Below, piece after piece: positions 1-13,174 of a stretch of DNA of 64,000 nucleotides (position 1 is its first letter; every line of letters begins with the position of its first letter). Made by a program: the position numbers and the translations under genes. The stretch comes from Chrysomallon squamiferum (taxonomy: Eukaryota > Mollusca > Gastropoda > Neomphalida > Peltospiridae): the NCBI GenBank assembly GCA_012295275.1, contig CM022665.1, positions 26,441,446 through 26,505,445 of the forward strand, in the 5' to 3' direction. The notes beneath the pieces were generated by a model that worked only from the letters and a program-made list of their open reading frames with translations, ran no database searches and was not told where the DNA came from.

Positions 1-433
1 TGAATACGAAACTATTGGGTAGTGCAAATATTTCTGTTTTATTTATTTTACATTTTTATTTTATTTTGTATACAGTTAAAATATAGCAGCTATTTTTTGT
101 TGTTATTTATTCATTTATAGCTGTCATTTTATAATTTTAAGATTTATATGGTTTGTAAATTGTAAGGTTTATACAATGTGTAAATTGTAAGGTTTATATA
201 GTTGTAAATCGTAAGGTTTATAAAGTATATAAATCGGTTTACTTCCTCATGTTTCCAGCCAAATTCTCACATGTAATTTGAAGTCCATGGGTTATAACAC
301 CGGCGCAAGCCATCATGAATACAAAGCAAAGTCCATCCATTAACAGACTAAGTCGATAATTACGACTTGCTACGTTAACCCTGTTTAAAACATATGCATA
401 GTTAGTATTAATTATATTAACTGAATTAATCTA

Positions 434-487
<54 letters not shown>

Positions 488-499
488 AATAAAATAAAT
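434..499. repeat. (AAT)n microsatellite
   Basis: About 22 uninterrupted trinucleotide units, grading into an (AAAT)n tail. Intergenic. Confidence 0.95.
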
Positions 500-1513
500 A
501 AAACGGGGGAAAAACAAAAAAGAAGAAAATTTAAAACACACAGAAACAACAATGTCGATCCTGTGCAGATTATTGTTAGCATGATGATGGTGATTGTAAT
601 GATGAGTGTGTATGTTGACATTCCTCTTTATTCTTTTTGCAAATTAATTTGTTTTTCAAATTTTCTTTCTTTCTTTCACTTTTTGTAATTGTATTATTCT
701 GTATGTTAAGTATATTCTATATTCATGATGGCGTATGAAAATAAAGGATGCATGCAGGAAACGGTTCTCGCAAATGTGGGCCTAAAATATTGAACTAAGC
801 AACTACCTGTGTTTTTATGCAAGCAAACATTCAAGTTATTCAATCTCCCTGTCCCCTTTAACTAAAGAGTGCCCAAACGCCTGTGTATTCAATGTGTGTG
901 TGTGTGTGTGTGTCAAACGTTCTATACTATAACAAATATATTTTTATATTTTATAATTACCGAAGCCATACTAACAAATATATACACAATTTTAACAACA
1001 TCTGTACTCACACTAAATCTCGATTCCCGCAAAGAGACACAATTCCAATTATAATATAAATTGAACCAATCACAAAATTGAATATAATGGAACTTGCCAC
1101 GGCATAAACACAGTTAGACTGATCGCCATAGGTGAAGTATCCAACTCCAGTCTTTTTGCTAAAGAGTAAACATTCACCACGACATTTGTACTGTAAACAA
1201 ATCGTAAGGTTATGAAAATAAATACTTTTATTTTACGTAAGTATATCATTTTATTAATTTCTTCATGTACACTATTTCTTATAATAACCAAATTAATGCT
1301 TTAATTGCATACTCAAATCAAATAATTATGTTTAAAAATAAATAAATTAGAAATAAAATAAAAATAGGCACATATAGTAACATATAGCAAATAAAAATAG
1401 CAAATATTTTGTGGCGTTGGGGCAAACACCACCCACAGGGTTCCAATCGATTTTTTATGTTTCTGTTTGTAAATTACTTCAGTAGGAGAATATTTTATCG
1501 GTGGGTTATCAGG

Positions 1514-1515
<2 letters not shown>

Positions 1516-1598
<83 letters not shown>
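1516..1598. repeat. compound (GT)n(GA)n microsatellite
   Basis: About 18 GT units run directly into about 23 GA units. Long apparent ORFs on both strands here are only translations of the dinucleotide repeat. Confidence 0.95.
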
Positions 1599-1600
<2 letters not shown>

Positions 1601-2318
1601 CACAGTGACGAAGTTACTTAGGGTGCCTACAAATCAATCCGTTACTAACATAAAGATAAGGAAGGCACGAATGAACGAACAGTTTCAATAAAAAAATAAC
1701 TAGCATTAAGAAAAGATAAAACAACAATCATAAAACAAAAAAGCAAAAAAACACCAAAAATACCCACCAACCCCGCCCCCAAAAAACAATTGTATCATCT
1801 TCTAGAAGTAGCTAATCGAAATATAAAATATTTCTTGTGCAGTGTTGTTCATGCTGATTATTCATTCATTCATTATTATAATAAATAAATAAATAATGAT
1901 AATAATAATAATAATTGCCAGTATTTAAAACAATTATTATTACTATTATTAGACAACTGACATTTATTTTGAAATTAACAACAAAATGCTGATGACATAC
2001 TTTATCCGTTTTTTTTTTTACCTATTTTGGGTTCTGGTCAGTCGATCGTCAGTAATTTTTCAGAAGAAAAATAAATCAAACGATTTGTTGTGTTTGATTA
2101 TTATTATTATTATTATTTCATAATTATTACTATGAATTTATAAAATAACAAAAAAAAAATAAATAAATAAAAATAATAAAATAAATCAAAGATTTATGAT
2201 TATCAGTTACAGCAATAAAACTTTAAAATGTTTGGGATTTTTGTTGTATTTGTTAACCGATTGCTTTTTAATTTAATTTTTATTATTTTTTTTTTTTTTT
2301 TTTTACTAAATAAATAAT

Positions 2319-2352
<34 letters not shown>

Positions 2353-4477
2353 ATAATAATAAGCAACGAATTAACAATTTCAGAAATAAAATTTTCAAAT
2401 GTCTGAATTTTTTTTTTCTATTAATTTTTGTAATCGTAAACAGTTAAATTATTTGTTTACACGTGTCTATTTTTTTTTTTTTTTTTTTTTCGGTTTACGC
2501 ACAACAGTCAATACCTACCATGGAAATTGAAACAGGAATAAATATAACCAAACTCATAACGATTTGCACCAGATAAAAAAAAGTTCGACAAGCGGTTACT
2601 ACTACCAACGATCCTTCCATGATGATTTGGTTTGATTTGTATTTTTGGTGATTTCCTTACTTTTCGTCGGAGCACAGAAAAGCGTAATTTTCATTCTAAA
2701 TTTTATTATCCATGAAACTTTTAAAATATCTGAACTATTTAGACTTTATTTATTTATATATTTATTTTATTTATTTATTCATTTTTATTATTGATATTTG
2801 TAATAAAAAAAAAATGTTGAAAAATTTTAACTTTATTTTACAGAATATTGATTAAAATAACAATAGCAATAAAAATAATAAAAATAATAATTTTATTATT
2901 GATTAAATATATTTATTATATTTAAAATATGTGAACTGTGAGTAAGAATTAATACTCTTTAACACATTAAGAAGAATACTTCAATTTTAAAGAAATGAAA
3001 TGTTAAGAATCCAAAGCTCGTTCCAACAAAAAGGAACATAGATATTCATATACATGCACACGCACCACACAGAATAGATAGTTAATGGTATAGGATATAT
3101 ATATATATGTTTATCCTTGTAATACAGAACATCTCACACAGTCAACACCATCTGTGGCATAGTAATTACCAAAAACTTAAATTTCATCACCTTTTATGTT
3201 CTCTCCTTGTCATTTTTTTTTACCTAATTTTGACTTTTTGAAGAATCCAAAATTTCTGTTATTTTCTCATCATGTGTTTAGAATCACATTCTGTCAAAGA
3301 GATATTACCTTTTAATTCAATGTTCTTAAATCTGTTAATTTCTTTTTCTGCATATCTGTCAATATTTATATATATATATATATTTTTTTTTTTCCTTTTT
3401 CTGATGTTTATAATATAATAGTAAAAAAAAAAAAAATAAAAATAAAACTGGTTTCATTTTGAAAATTAATTATACTCTCCTAGGATATTCAAATAAATTA
3501 TCAGTCTTTCACTCGATGAAAGTGTATTTTAAAACAATACTGTAAAGTTCAGTTCACTTCCAATGACAAACTACATGCTTACCAACTGAACCTCACTGAT
3601 TGTTTATCATAGCTAGGGTTGTTGTAAAACAAACATGGCAGTAAAAAAAACAAAAGATAAAAAAAAAGTAGAAATGTATGGTGTAAAATACTGCACTGCA
3701 TTATGTGAAATTTGTTATATACAATCTCTCCAAAATTCAGAAGGTCTAATTACAAAGCCAAAATTGTACAAATGTTTTAAATAATTTAAAAAATACACAT
3801 GGTAATTCAACAGTAAACAGTTATTTTTCCAACTTAATTAATTTTTCTTCTTCCTCTGAACATTTTGAAATATTTATGGCTATCCATTGTCGTGTTACTA
3901 TTCAAGCTAACTACCTACTAGATTATTTCAGTCAAAGAACATGCTATCTGCAGCATGATGTATTATAATGTATAATAACATATTTATTAAAGAAGATTTT
4001 CCAAACAGAAAACAAAATTTATTCTTTCCATTTTTTATTCACACATAAAACAAATACATTACTTCCTTTACATAAATAAATGTATACAAATATGCTATCC
4101 AATGTCACTATAAAAACTATTGGATTAAAAAAAAAAAAAGGTATAAATATAACAGTTGTTGATAATAAAGAGTATTACAATTTTGTTTTCTTAACAACTG
4201 TTAAATGATGCATATATGGTAAATCAAGAAGCAAAAAAAACAGAAACAAAAAGTAAATAAATAAAAAAAATAATAATAAAAAAAAAAATAAAAAAAATAA
4301 AAAATTATAAATAATAAATAAAAATTGTCAGACTGGGAAAAAGCTAATTTTTAATTCTCTGCTTTGCAACTTATCAGCATAAACTAAATTGGTAATACAA
4401 TTTAAAAGGAAAATGCTGAATTGTGCAAAAAATGTAAACATATTTATTTTATTATAAATTTCAAATTAACATAAAAT

Positions 4478-4478
<1 letters not shown>

Positions 4479-4539
<61 letters not shown>
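4479..4539. repeat. (GA)n microsatellite
   Basis: About 30 perfect GA units in intergenic AT-rich DNA. Confidence 0.95.
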
Positions 4540-4543
<4 letters not shown>

Positions 4544-5792
4544 TAACATTAATAATCTAATTAAAACATTTTATTTTCTACTGAAATGCAATTTATAAAA
4601 GAAATAGAAAATATAGAATTTACTGTTAACTAAAAAAGAAGAAGAAAACAATCTATATTTAATTTGAAAAAAAATGAAATTAAAACATGAAGAAAAAACA
4701 TTTCAAATTCAAAATTCTTCTTGTTAACATTTTAAATTCCAACTTGATCTGAATATTTTAATGTATTTTTAGTTGTTTTTTTTTATTTATTTTATTTGTT
4801 AAATTATACAAAGGTTAAAAATCTGCAATTAATTAATATGTAAATAATGTTCCAAAGAATATAATTTAAAATTCCTATTCTTTGGTTCACTGATAAAGAA
4901 AAAAACAAAACAAAAAGAACTAAAATTAACTTTTACATATAATAATAATTAATAAAGGAAGGCATCTAAGAACCAAACTTAAATTCAAAATTCCACACAT
5001 TTTTTGCAAGAAAAAAAAAAGGAAAAAAAAAAACAAATTAAAAAACAACAATCCTTCCTTTGTATATTAACATATCAGTAAATATTTTATAGGATGTTTT
5101 TTCTGTTCTTTTCACAAAACTCTCTTTTGCATGCTTATTACAATCATTTACACAAATAATTAATTTTTAAATTTCTTTTAAAACACAAGAAATTATCTTT
5201 ATGTTTTTATTTTCTTGTTTCCCACCCCAACTTTTGATATTATTTACAAATATAGTTATTATAAATATTTAATAATTAATTTTGGGGTTCTTTTTAAAAC
5301 AGGAAAATATATATATATATATGTATATAATTATTTTTTTCTACATACATCCATTAAGAATTCTAATCAATTCGTATTTTTTTCCTTCAAAAATACAAAA
5401 ACATGTCTCTATTTTTCTTTTTTCTTTTCCAAATCTTCAGCATATTCAGATTTATTCATATACACTTATATGACATCTGAATAATTGACTGATTATGTTA
5501 TGTCATCAGATTTGCACAGTAAAGCAGATTGCTTCTGGATTGGTTAAAAAAAAAAAAAAAAAAACAGAAGAAAAAAAAGGTGGAAGCACCATCTTTGTCG
5601 TGGATATAACTTTGAAGATAAAAATGAGATTCATTTTTAAGAAAAGAAATCCAGAAACAACAGTATGGTTAAGTGTCTTATGCACATACTGTTAACGCTT
5701 ACTTTATTTACCTTATTCTAGTACTAGGAACCGTGGATTGTTATGAAACAAAACATATCATCATAATATATGTTCCTGTACTGACACTGATA

Positions 5793-5902
5793 CTACACAT
5801 GTGTGGCAAATGCTTGTCTCTCTGCCTTGAACAATATTACTGCTCCAAACAGAAACTGACCACACCATAAAACTGAACTGATTGAAGCAGCAGCCTATTT
5901 AA

Positions 5903-5944
<42 letters not shown>

Positions 5945-7302
5945 TAAACCATTAACAATCATTTGAAATAGATTGATATATTTGGGTTTTATTTGTTATT
6001 ATTTATTTTAAAAGAAAAATAATGATAACTTATGTGAGTTTTATTTATTCTTGTCTATTTTAAAAATAATAATAATTTATTAGAAGTCAGATAATTAATA
6101 ATCAGTTGCATAAATTAGGTATATCTGTGATTTTTTGTTTGATTTTCAAATTAGATTATGCATTTATGATGTTAAACCCCTCACCCCACCAAAAAAAAAC
6201 CAACATCTTTTAATCCTTCCATACATTATAAACTGAAACCTATGTAAGTACAAAATAAATCTTGGAATTGAAAGAAAAATCAGTAAGTATAAAAATCATG
6301 AAACAAAATAAAATGTACAAAATATTTTCCTTATTATCATCACTCTAGTTTCTGGTATCATTATACAAACCAGAGTTATACTGTAATCCTTAAAGAAATA
6401 GTATGGCTGGTCATTCATGTCAAAAAGTACTACATCAGAACATCTGAAACAGAAGAAATATATCCTAGCTCTTCAGAATTAAAAATCAGAGGAACATAAC
6501 TCTTGCTAAATGCTTATTTAATGTTTAATAATCATAAATAGAATTTCTTGGAAACAGGAATTTATTGATTTCTGATAACTATCAGATTTGTGAAGTGGAA
6601 TTTCTTGGAAATACAAATTTAATTATTTCTTAATGATAAAAAAACAAACAAAAAACCCCAACAAATAACATTACACAAATTGTTACTGTTAATATTATCT
6701 AATGTATCATTTTTCTCTTTTTGACTTTTGTTGGTTAAACCAATAATCGGCTGATTATGATATGGTCATTTAACTTAGTCATCATGATCAAAAGCATTCA
6801 CAACCACACTTACATGTCCTGATGTACATAATTATAAATAATAATAATAATAATTAAAAACAAAACAAATTTTTTTTTTTTTAAATTACAAGTACATACT
6901 TTATAAAAATCTGAGCATTTTCTTCAGTCATTTCCTTACAGAAATTAATCAAACCAATCACCTGAGCAACCAAACTTGAAAGGATTACTCCAAAGCCTGT
7001 TAAGTCTAAAGCAACATTCAGTTTGAATGCTAAGCTTGTGAAATCAGTTCTGTAAAGAAAAAACTCATTTTACAAGAAAATCAGTTAATTATAATGTTTA
7101 GATTAAACTAAGACATACTACAACATAATCTTCAGACCTTTGTGTTATTTAGCATGATGCTTACTTTAATGAGATTGAATTTCGTATTTGGGAAATACTT
7201 TTGTTATGTCTGATAATATTTTGAAAAACAAACTGTCAAATGGACCATTTTACATTGTTATATTTGAATAATACATGATCTAACATAATAACAATAACAA
7301 TA

Positions 7303-7335
<33 letters not shown>

Positions 7336-9684
7336 TATATATATATTAACTAAAAATCTTTTTGATCAGCTTTTAAATAAAATTCAGATAACTGATTAAA
7401 AACAAAAAAAATCCCCTGCCATAACAGTTAATAAGAAGTAATAAGATACATAATATATATATAGAGTAATAATTGTAAGAAGAACATGAAAACAATAATA
7501 TTAAAACCATTTTGATATAAATAAAATTTTACAAGATATTGGGAAATCATTAAATAAACCTGAACCATTCGGATAAAAATAATAATAATGTATTAAATTA
7601 TTTTTATTGATACTTACAAGAGATATTTGTTGTCAGCAATACTGATAATCCCCAACATCATCATGCCAAAACACAATATATTGTTGAATACAACACTACT
7701 TGAAAGTACAAAGAGGCAGGTTCCTTGGTAACCATACATTAGAAATGAGTCAGATACCTTATGACTGTTATATAAACATTCACCATTCATGTGGGCCTGT
7801 AAATAATTTTTAAAAACCCCAAAAACAACCTCTCAAAAAAAAAAAAAAAAAAGTTAAAATAAAAAAAAACACAACGAAAAACAAAGAAAAAAAAGAAAAT
7901 CACACACCCCCCACAAAAAAACAAACAAAACACAATAACAATCTCTCCTGGGGGGGGGGAAACCAAAAAAAAAAAAAAAAAAAGAAGGAAAAAACAAAAA
8001 TAAATACACCAGAGTAAATTAGGATGACAGAATACCTAAAATCTAATAAAAAATATTATACTTCCAAGTTACTTACAGTCATTGCTCATAATAAAGTATG
8101 AGAAAAAAAAAAATCTGTTACAAAAGGCTGCCTACAGATGGAGTGCGGATTTCTTATCATACACGGCAGGCATAAAGTATACATACATGTATTAGAGCAA
8201 ACAAAGTCTGATACGTACACGATGATGTCACGTGAAATGGCAGCGTCCAGATGTTTATAAATAGTGTGCTTTTTGGGTGGTTATATTTTGTTATTAATTA
8301 ATATCTGTGGGAAATAAATAAAATAAAATAAAACTTTGAAGAAAGCAGAATATATTTAGACTGTTTCTACGTATAACCAAAGGTATACTTTAATCAGGTG
8401 TAGATCTATCTTCTCAGAAGATACGGTTGGGATCGTCTCTGTGATGGATGTTACTTCCCAGCTGGTATCACTTTATTATGAAAAACTAATAATCAATCAA
8501 CAAAACAAAACGGCTGTCACCAACTGAAGGTGGCATATAACAAACGTCCCTCACTGTTTGTGTAATTTAATGACACCTATTAAAAAATATCAGTTTTATT
8601 TCGTATAACTGTATTTTATTAAGAATATATAATTTATGTTGCCATTTGTGCAATAATTAAACAGTGTTATGAAAATTGTTTCCGTTGACTGTGTACTCGG
8701 AATGTGTAAACCATTTAATGGTAAACACATTTTAAAACAATTATTTTTCCCTTTTAATTTTCTATTTAATCATAATGTAGTTAACATAAATTAGCGATGA
8801 TAAAGTAAATAGTCTAAAACAGAGAAAATTTTGAAAAATATATTTTGATATCAGACCATATATATTATTTTATAATAAACATCTAAAGTTATAATGAAAT
8901 TGTTTTTATCTTGAAAAGAATATGCACAACGTTGATAAATTCCCTCTCAAAGCTTAAAATAATAAATGATGTCACCTTAACCTTTAGCCATTTTTTATTT
9001 AGCTTTTGCGAATAAAATAATATAAAATAAAATGTAATATAGGTTTTTGTACGACAAATTATATCAATAAGGAAAAGGCAAAATAATCTCTTGTATTGAA
9101 CTTTTGGACAATGAGTTTCAAATATATCATGAAAATGTACTCTTTATCATTAAGTAAAAAGCATTTTTCGTATCCAAACGTTTATGAGTTATAAAGAATA
9201 AAATGAAAATAAGTAAGTAAATAAATAAATAAATAAACATAAAGATATAAATCTAAAAAATTTGAGCGTTAAAAAAGAAAACAAAACAAAACAAATGAGA
9301 AGTCTGAATCTTAATGAAAACACGATATTGGTATTAAAATTTGTATATATATATATAAAAAGCCATAAAAGCATGAAAATATTAATTGCTTTAGAAATGT
9401 TTTGTAAACAAAATTTCAAAATATTTAATCTGCTGTCAACGGTATTACAAATTAATTATTGATAATAACCCAAATGTAGAATAACCAAAAAGTAGTATCG
9501 AGATTGTTTCTTTACGTGAATGTAATGTTTATTATTTATTATAGCTAGATAGCCAAACAAGCAGATATGTCCTGGCATCACTTACCATAGAGACTGCAAG
9601 AGGCACTACTATTCCAAAACCTAGACAGAAAAGAACAAAATAAAATGCTGATCGATAATAAACCGTTAACTTATGTCGTTCCAT
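5793..9684 (-). CDS. TMEM179-family tetraspan membrane protein, copy A (five exons)
   Basis: Predicted 200-residue multi-pass membrane protein of the TMEM179 family, whose molecular role is not known to me. Exons on the minus strand: 9586-9684 (ATG at 9684), 7618-7796, 6900-7049, 6371-6443, 5793-5894 (TAG). Every junction has GT...AG and the frame is continuous with phases 0, 2, 2, 0. Hydrophobic helices lie in exon 1 (FYFVLFCLGFGIVVPLAV), exon 2 (LCFGMMMLGII), exon 3 (GFGVILSSLVAQVIGLI) and exon 5 (QFLFGAVILF), giving four spans. A Cys after the first span (HMNGECLY) and the exon-4 motif CSD are shared with copy D. Exon sizes 150 and 73 match the paralogues almost exactly. It is read away from copy C, with the orphan gene between them. 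The start is chosen because it is the only ATG before the first hydrophobic stretch. Family assignment rests mainly on comparison with copies C and D; copies A and C are the more diverged members. Confidence 0.8.
5901..5943. repeat. (AAT)n microsatellite beside exon 5 of TMEM179-like copy A
   Basis: About 14 AAT units begin only a few bases upstream (in transcript sense) of the exon-5 acceptor at 5895-5896, so the tract forms part of the region where the branch point and pyrimidine tract should lie. Confidence 0.85.
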
Positions 9685-10164
9685 GACTTAGGATTTGACA
9701 AACTAGTCCCTGCATATTTCTTCATTTTATTTTAGAGCACCGCTATGGAGTTGAGAACCTTCAGCGTACACTGAAATTTAAAAAAAATAAGAATAACATT
9801 AATGAAACCTTTCTAAATATTCTAAAATTTCATTTTGTTGAATTTATTTATTACGAAGAAATGTGTAAAATTCTAATTCTTTCCTGTTTGTTTTACAATT
9901 TGTTGTTGTTTGTTTGTTTTTGTATGCAGTGGTATCAAAAACAGAAATTGACAGCCTGCATTGATCTCATCGGCCTATTAAACTGTTAATAAACACTGAT
10001 GTATATCTTAAAGTGATATGTTCCACCGCCTGGTTACAAGTGATTTTAACAGGAAGTTTTATATCAAAACAAATCATGTCTTACATATAAAACATCACTG
10101 GAAATATTATACTGTACCTGTCCAGCGAGCGACAGATACATTGTACGGTCTTTTCTGAGTTTGT

Positions 10165-11224
10165 TTAGTCGTTTTCGTTGAACCATGTACTTAAACTAAC
10201 GTCAGCATCTCCGTAACTACATCGCTGTTTTGCAAAATACTGATCTTCATTTAGCCATGATTTTACATTGCTCTTTAGATCTCCATAGCTGGGTTGTTGC
10301 GAATAACTAATAAGTGGCTCTTTCTCTCTGCGACAATAAAATAAAATAAAATAAAAATGAATAAATGAATAAAATAAAATAAATAAATAAATCACATTGT
10401 ATACTGTTAAAGAAAAATAATAATAATAAAAATAATACAAATTAAATAAAATACTGAAGCCACTGCACTCAACATTCAAAGTCTAAAATGTATTTTGTTT
10501 TCTTTCTTTATTTAAAATAATAATTTATAACTATACCTTCGGTCTTTTGTCGTTGTTTGTCTGCCAGTGATTCTCTTGAAAAATCGTAACAACGAAGCAA
10601 ACCATTTAATTCTGCCCCTCTTCTTAACTGCTTCTCCTGCTTCATCGTTGCATTTGCCCAGAAAAGTGGATTCTTCGGAAACTTGATCGAACAGCCCTGC
10701 CCTGTGCATTATTTCTATTTTGTTGAGAGCTTTCATAAATTGCAGGGGTGTTCTGACAAGACCACTAAAGTTTAAACAATAATTTATCAGTAATACTGTG
10801 TATGGCATTTTGTACCTGGTATTTTCTACAATCAGTCACACACTGACACTTATACAAACACATACAGACGAACTTATGCAAATACATACATTATATACAT
10901 ACATACATACATACATACATACATACATACATACATACATACACACATACATATATTTATATATGTTACAGTCAATGTGTAAAACCAGTCATTCGCCTAA
11001 TGCCTGAAATGTTTAGGCATTTAGCCTAATGACCAAGACCGTCAGGCGTTTGACCAAATTACTAGTTTGCCACACACACACACTGTAAATACATACATTC
11101 ATTCCGACATACATACATGAATGTATGCATATATATATATATATATACGGTCTTGGTCATTAGCTAAATGCCTAAACATTTTAGGCATTAGGCCAAATGA
11201 CTAGTTTTACATATTGACTGTAAC

Positions 11225-11263
<39 letters not shown>

Positions 11264-12735
11264 TGCATACATTCATGTATGTATGTCGGAATGAATGTAT
11301 GTATTTACAGTGTGTGTGTGTGGCAAACTAGTAATTTGGCCAAACGCCTGACGATCTTGGTCATTAGGCTACATACACACACACAGAAACACACGAACAC
11401 ACACCAGCCTCTCTCGCTCGCAGAAGCTCACATAGACACAAACCTGCAAAAAGCACGAATCCGCTCGTATTCTGGAGGTGTTAGATCAGTTCTCATTTTT
11501 ATAGGTTTTTCTTCCCCTGTCTTTCTTAGATGGCTCCAGTAGTCAGCGTTTATCACGGTCATCTCTCCCGCAACTATGTCTATGTAAGCAAACCTATCTT
11601 TTCTTAATCTGTGTGCACTGTCGTTATATTTTCTGTCGTTGATATGTCGAATGCCGTTAACCACTTTATCAACCAACTTCAGGTACTCGCGCTCAACCTT
11701 TTCGAAATCCTCGCAACCGCAATCGTCATATCTATCACCATACATTTTGCTCTTTCTCTCGCCATTATTCTTACCATAGCACTCTTCTTTTCTTTCTTCG
11801 TAATCCTTATCACAGTCAATGTCATTACACTCGTCAAAGCTCTCTGCAGAAAGTTTATTATAGACTGTTCCCACTTTGTCATCATAATCTTTGCTACAGA
11901 CATAGCCATAACGCTCGTTAAGGTGACTGGCAATTTCCACGCCATTGCTCGCGTCACAGCTGTCGTCATAGATCTTACAATAGCTCTTATAGGCCTTTTT
12001 ATTTCTCTTGTCATATGCATTGCTAAAGGCCTTGGCCAGACTTGCGTCATAAGTTTTGCAGTAGCCCGTAACAGGAGCCTCTCGCTCTCTTTCGGAAGAC
12101 ACCTTACCATTGACTTTTTCACAACATTCGACAGGGCGCTCGGAGTAACCCTTGCCATAGACCTTTCCCCTGTCGTCATAACAACGCTTGTCATAGACCT
12201 CCACCAACGTTGCGTTGTAGGTTTTGTGGTAGTCCTTGCTCTCGCTATAATTCTTACTACAGACCTTTTCATAACATTCGATAGGGCCCTCGGCGTGGCC
12301 TTTGTCATCGTCGTTGCCACTGTCATCGTAACAAAGCTCGTCATAGTCGTTTTCCAAGCTTGCATCATAAGTCTTACAAAAGCCTTCCTCATTCGCCTCT
12401 CCTTCAGTCTCGTACTGATTCTCACCGTAGACGTTTCCAAAACTCTCGTCACGGCTTTCGGTGCAGTCCTTGCCACTGTCATATTTCTCGAAAGAGCTTG
12501 TTCTATCAATCCTGATGTTCTTGATTTTGTTCTTGTCTTCGTAAATCAACATGTACTCGCCTTCGTCCGAGGTTTGTGCAGGTGCACAACCATTACAACC
12601 CAACATACATGAGCGAAATTTTCGTTTCGATTTGTTTTGTAAATGTAAATACTGGGAAACTATTTGATCAGCTAAATATGATTTTTTCCCACCAAGTCGA
12701 TATCGTTTCACCATAACATCCTTAACAGACATCAT
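10165..12735 (-). CDS. unrecognised 560-aa Tyr/Asp/Lys/Glu/Cys-rich protein with internal repeats (three coding exons)
   Basis: I do not recognise this protein. Coding exons on the minus strand are 11444-12735 (ATG at 12735, directly after a CAG acceptor), 10537-10764 and 10165-10327 (TAA), with GT...AG junctions, phase 2 at both introns and 560 codons. Residues 1-50 are basic and end in a Cys cluster (CMLGCNGC). Residues about 85-350 are low-complexity, dominated by Tyr, Asp, Lys, Glu and Cys, with a degenerate repeat of about 50-56 residues marked by KTYDASL, KTYNATL and KTYDASL at about 121, 171 and 227, each followed by Y-D and C-Y-D-D motifs. Residues 350-430 look more globular (YWSHLRKTGEE, TPPEYERIRAFC). 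Exon 2 contains KRGRIKWFASLLRFFKRI, a basic amphipathic stretch. No signal peptide or clear membrane span is seen. A long ORF on the opposite strand (11611-12612) is treated as a by-product of the codon bias. It lies between two TMEM179-family genes. Confidence 0.62.
10895..10942. repeat. (ACAT)n microsatellite
   Basis: About 12 tetranucleotide units within the intron between coding exons 1 and 2 of the orphan gene, next to the foldback element. Confidence 0.9.
10956..11371. repeat. foldback element: overlapping inverted repeats
   Basis: Arm 10956-11042 is the reverse complement (with a few mismatches) of 11147-11232. A second arm, 11023-11146, is the reverse complement of about 11256-11371. 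The two pairs share 11023-11042, so they cannot both pair at once. Each outer arm is itself a near-palindrome around an ATGCCTAA...TTAGGCAT core. (TA)n and (CA)n tracts lie inside. This looks like a palindromic MITE-like or foldback transposon that inserted or rearranged more than once; I see no coding capacity and no confident target-site duplication. Confidence 0.8.
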
Positions 12736-12841
12736 CTGTATTTAAAATAATAAGTGGTGGAATGTTTTGTTTTTTAAAGTGCTAAATTAAAATAACGTTA
12801 ATATTAACAGTCGTCATTTGTTATAATATATATTCACTCTC

Positions 12842-13080
12842 CTACGCATACTCAGAGACAACATATAGATAAATATATATCTGCAGGCGCACATGCATAC
12901 GTAAATACGTACATAGTTCATACATACATACACACATAAATTGGCACACACACATACACACTCTCTCACACACACAATATACGTAGATCACAAGTACATG
13001 TATGTATAAAAATACGTACTTGAATATACACAACACCAACTGATACTGAGACACATACATTCATATGCACACACATCCGT
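12842..13080. repeat. CA/TACA-rich low-complexity tract
   Basis: Imperfect ACAC, ACAT and TACA runs. The apparent ORF here translates to Tyr/Val/Cys-rich low-complexity sequence and is not a gene. It lies in the intron between the putative leader and first coding exon of the orphan gene. Confidence 0.7.
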
Positions 13081-13174
13081 ATAATAAATACATAACACTA
13101 AAGTAATAAACATAATTATAATCAATCCTTTTAAAATGTCATTTAATATTGTTTTTTAACATAAATAAACGTAC

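Larger units (their letters stand above)
1..5792. other. gene-free AT-rich region left of TMEM179-like copy A
   Basis: I see no exon with splice signals and a sustained non-repetitive reading frame on either strand. The stretch holds homopolymer runs (a poly(A) run near 2321-2350, several poly(T) runs), short (TA)n tracts and the microsatellites listed separately. The part nearest 5792 probably includes the 3' UTR of TMEM179-like copy A, which is read on the minus strand, but its poly(A) site cannot be fixed because AATAAA-like strings are everywhere in this composition. Confidence 0.6.

Noticed and set aside
1313-1621. ORFs on both strands of about 70-96 codons
   Set aside because: Most of each translation is Ser-Leu/Thr-His or Arg-Glu/Cys-Val from the (GT)n(GA)n microsatellite.
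5215-5484. 89-codon Phe/Tyr/Ile-rich ORF
   Set aside because: AT-rich chance ORF rich in homopolymer-derived residues; no splice sites or family similarity.
11611-12612. 333-codon plus-strand ORF as a membrane protein gene
   Set aside because: It is the reverse complement of the orphan gene's coding exon; its hydrophobic look comes from complementing Asp/Lys/Glu/Tyr codons. The minus strand has the supporting splice structure.
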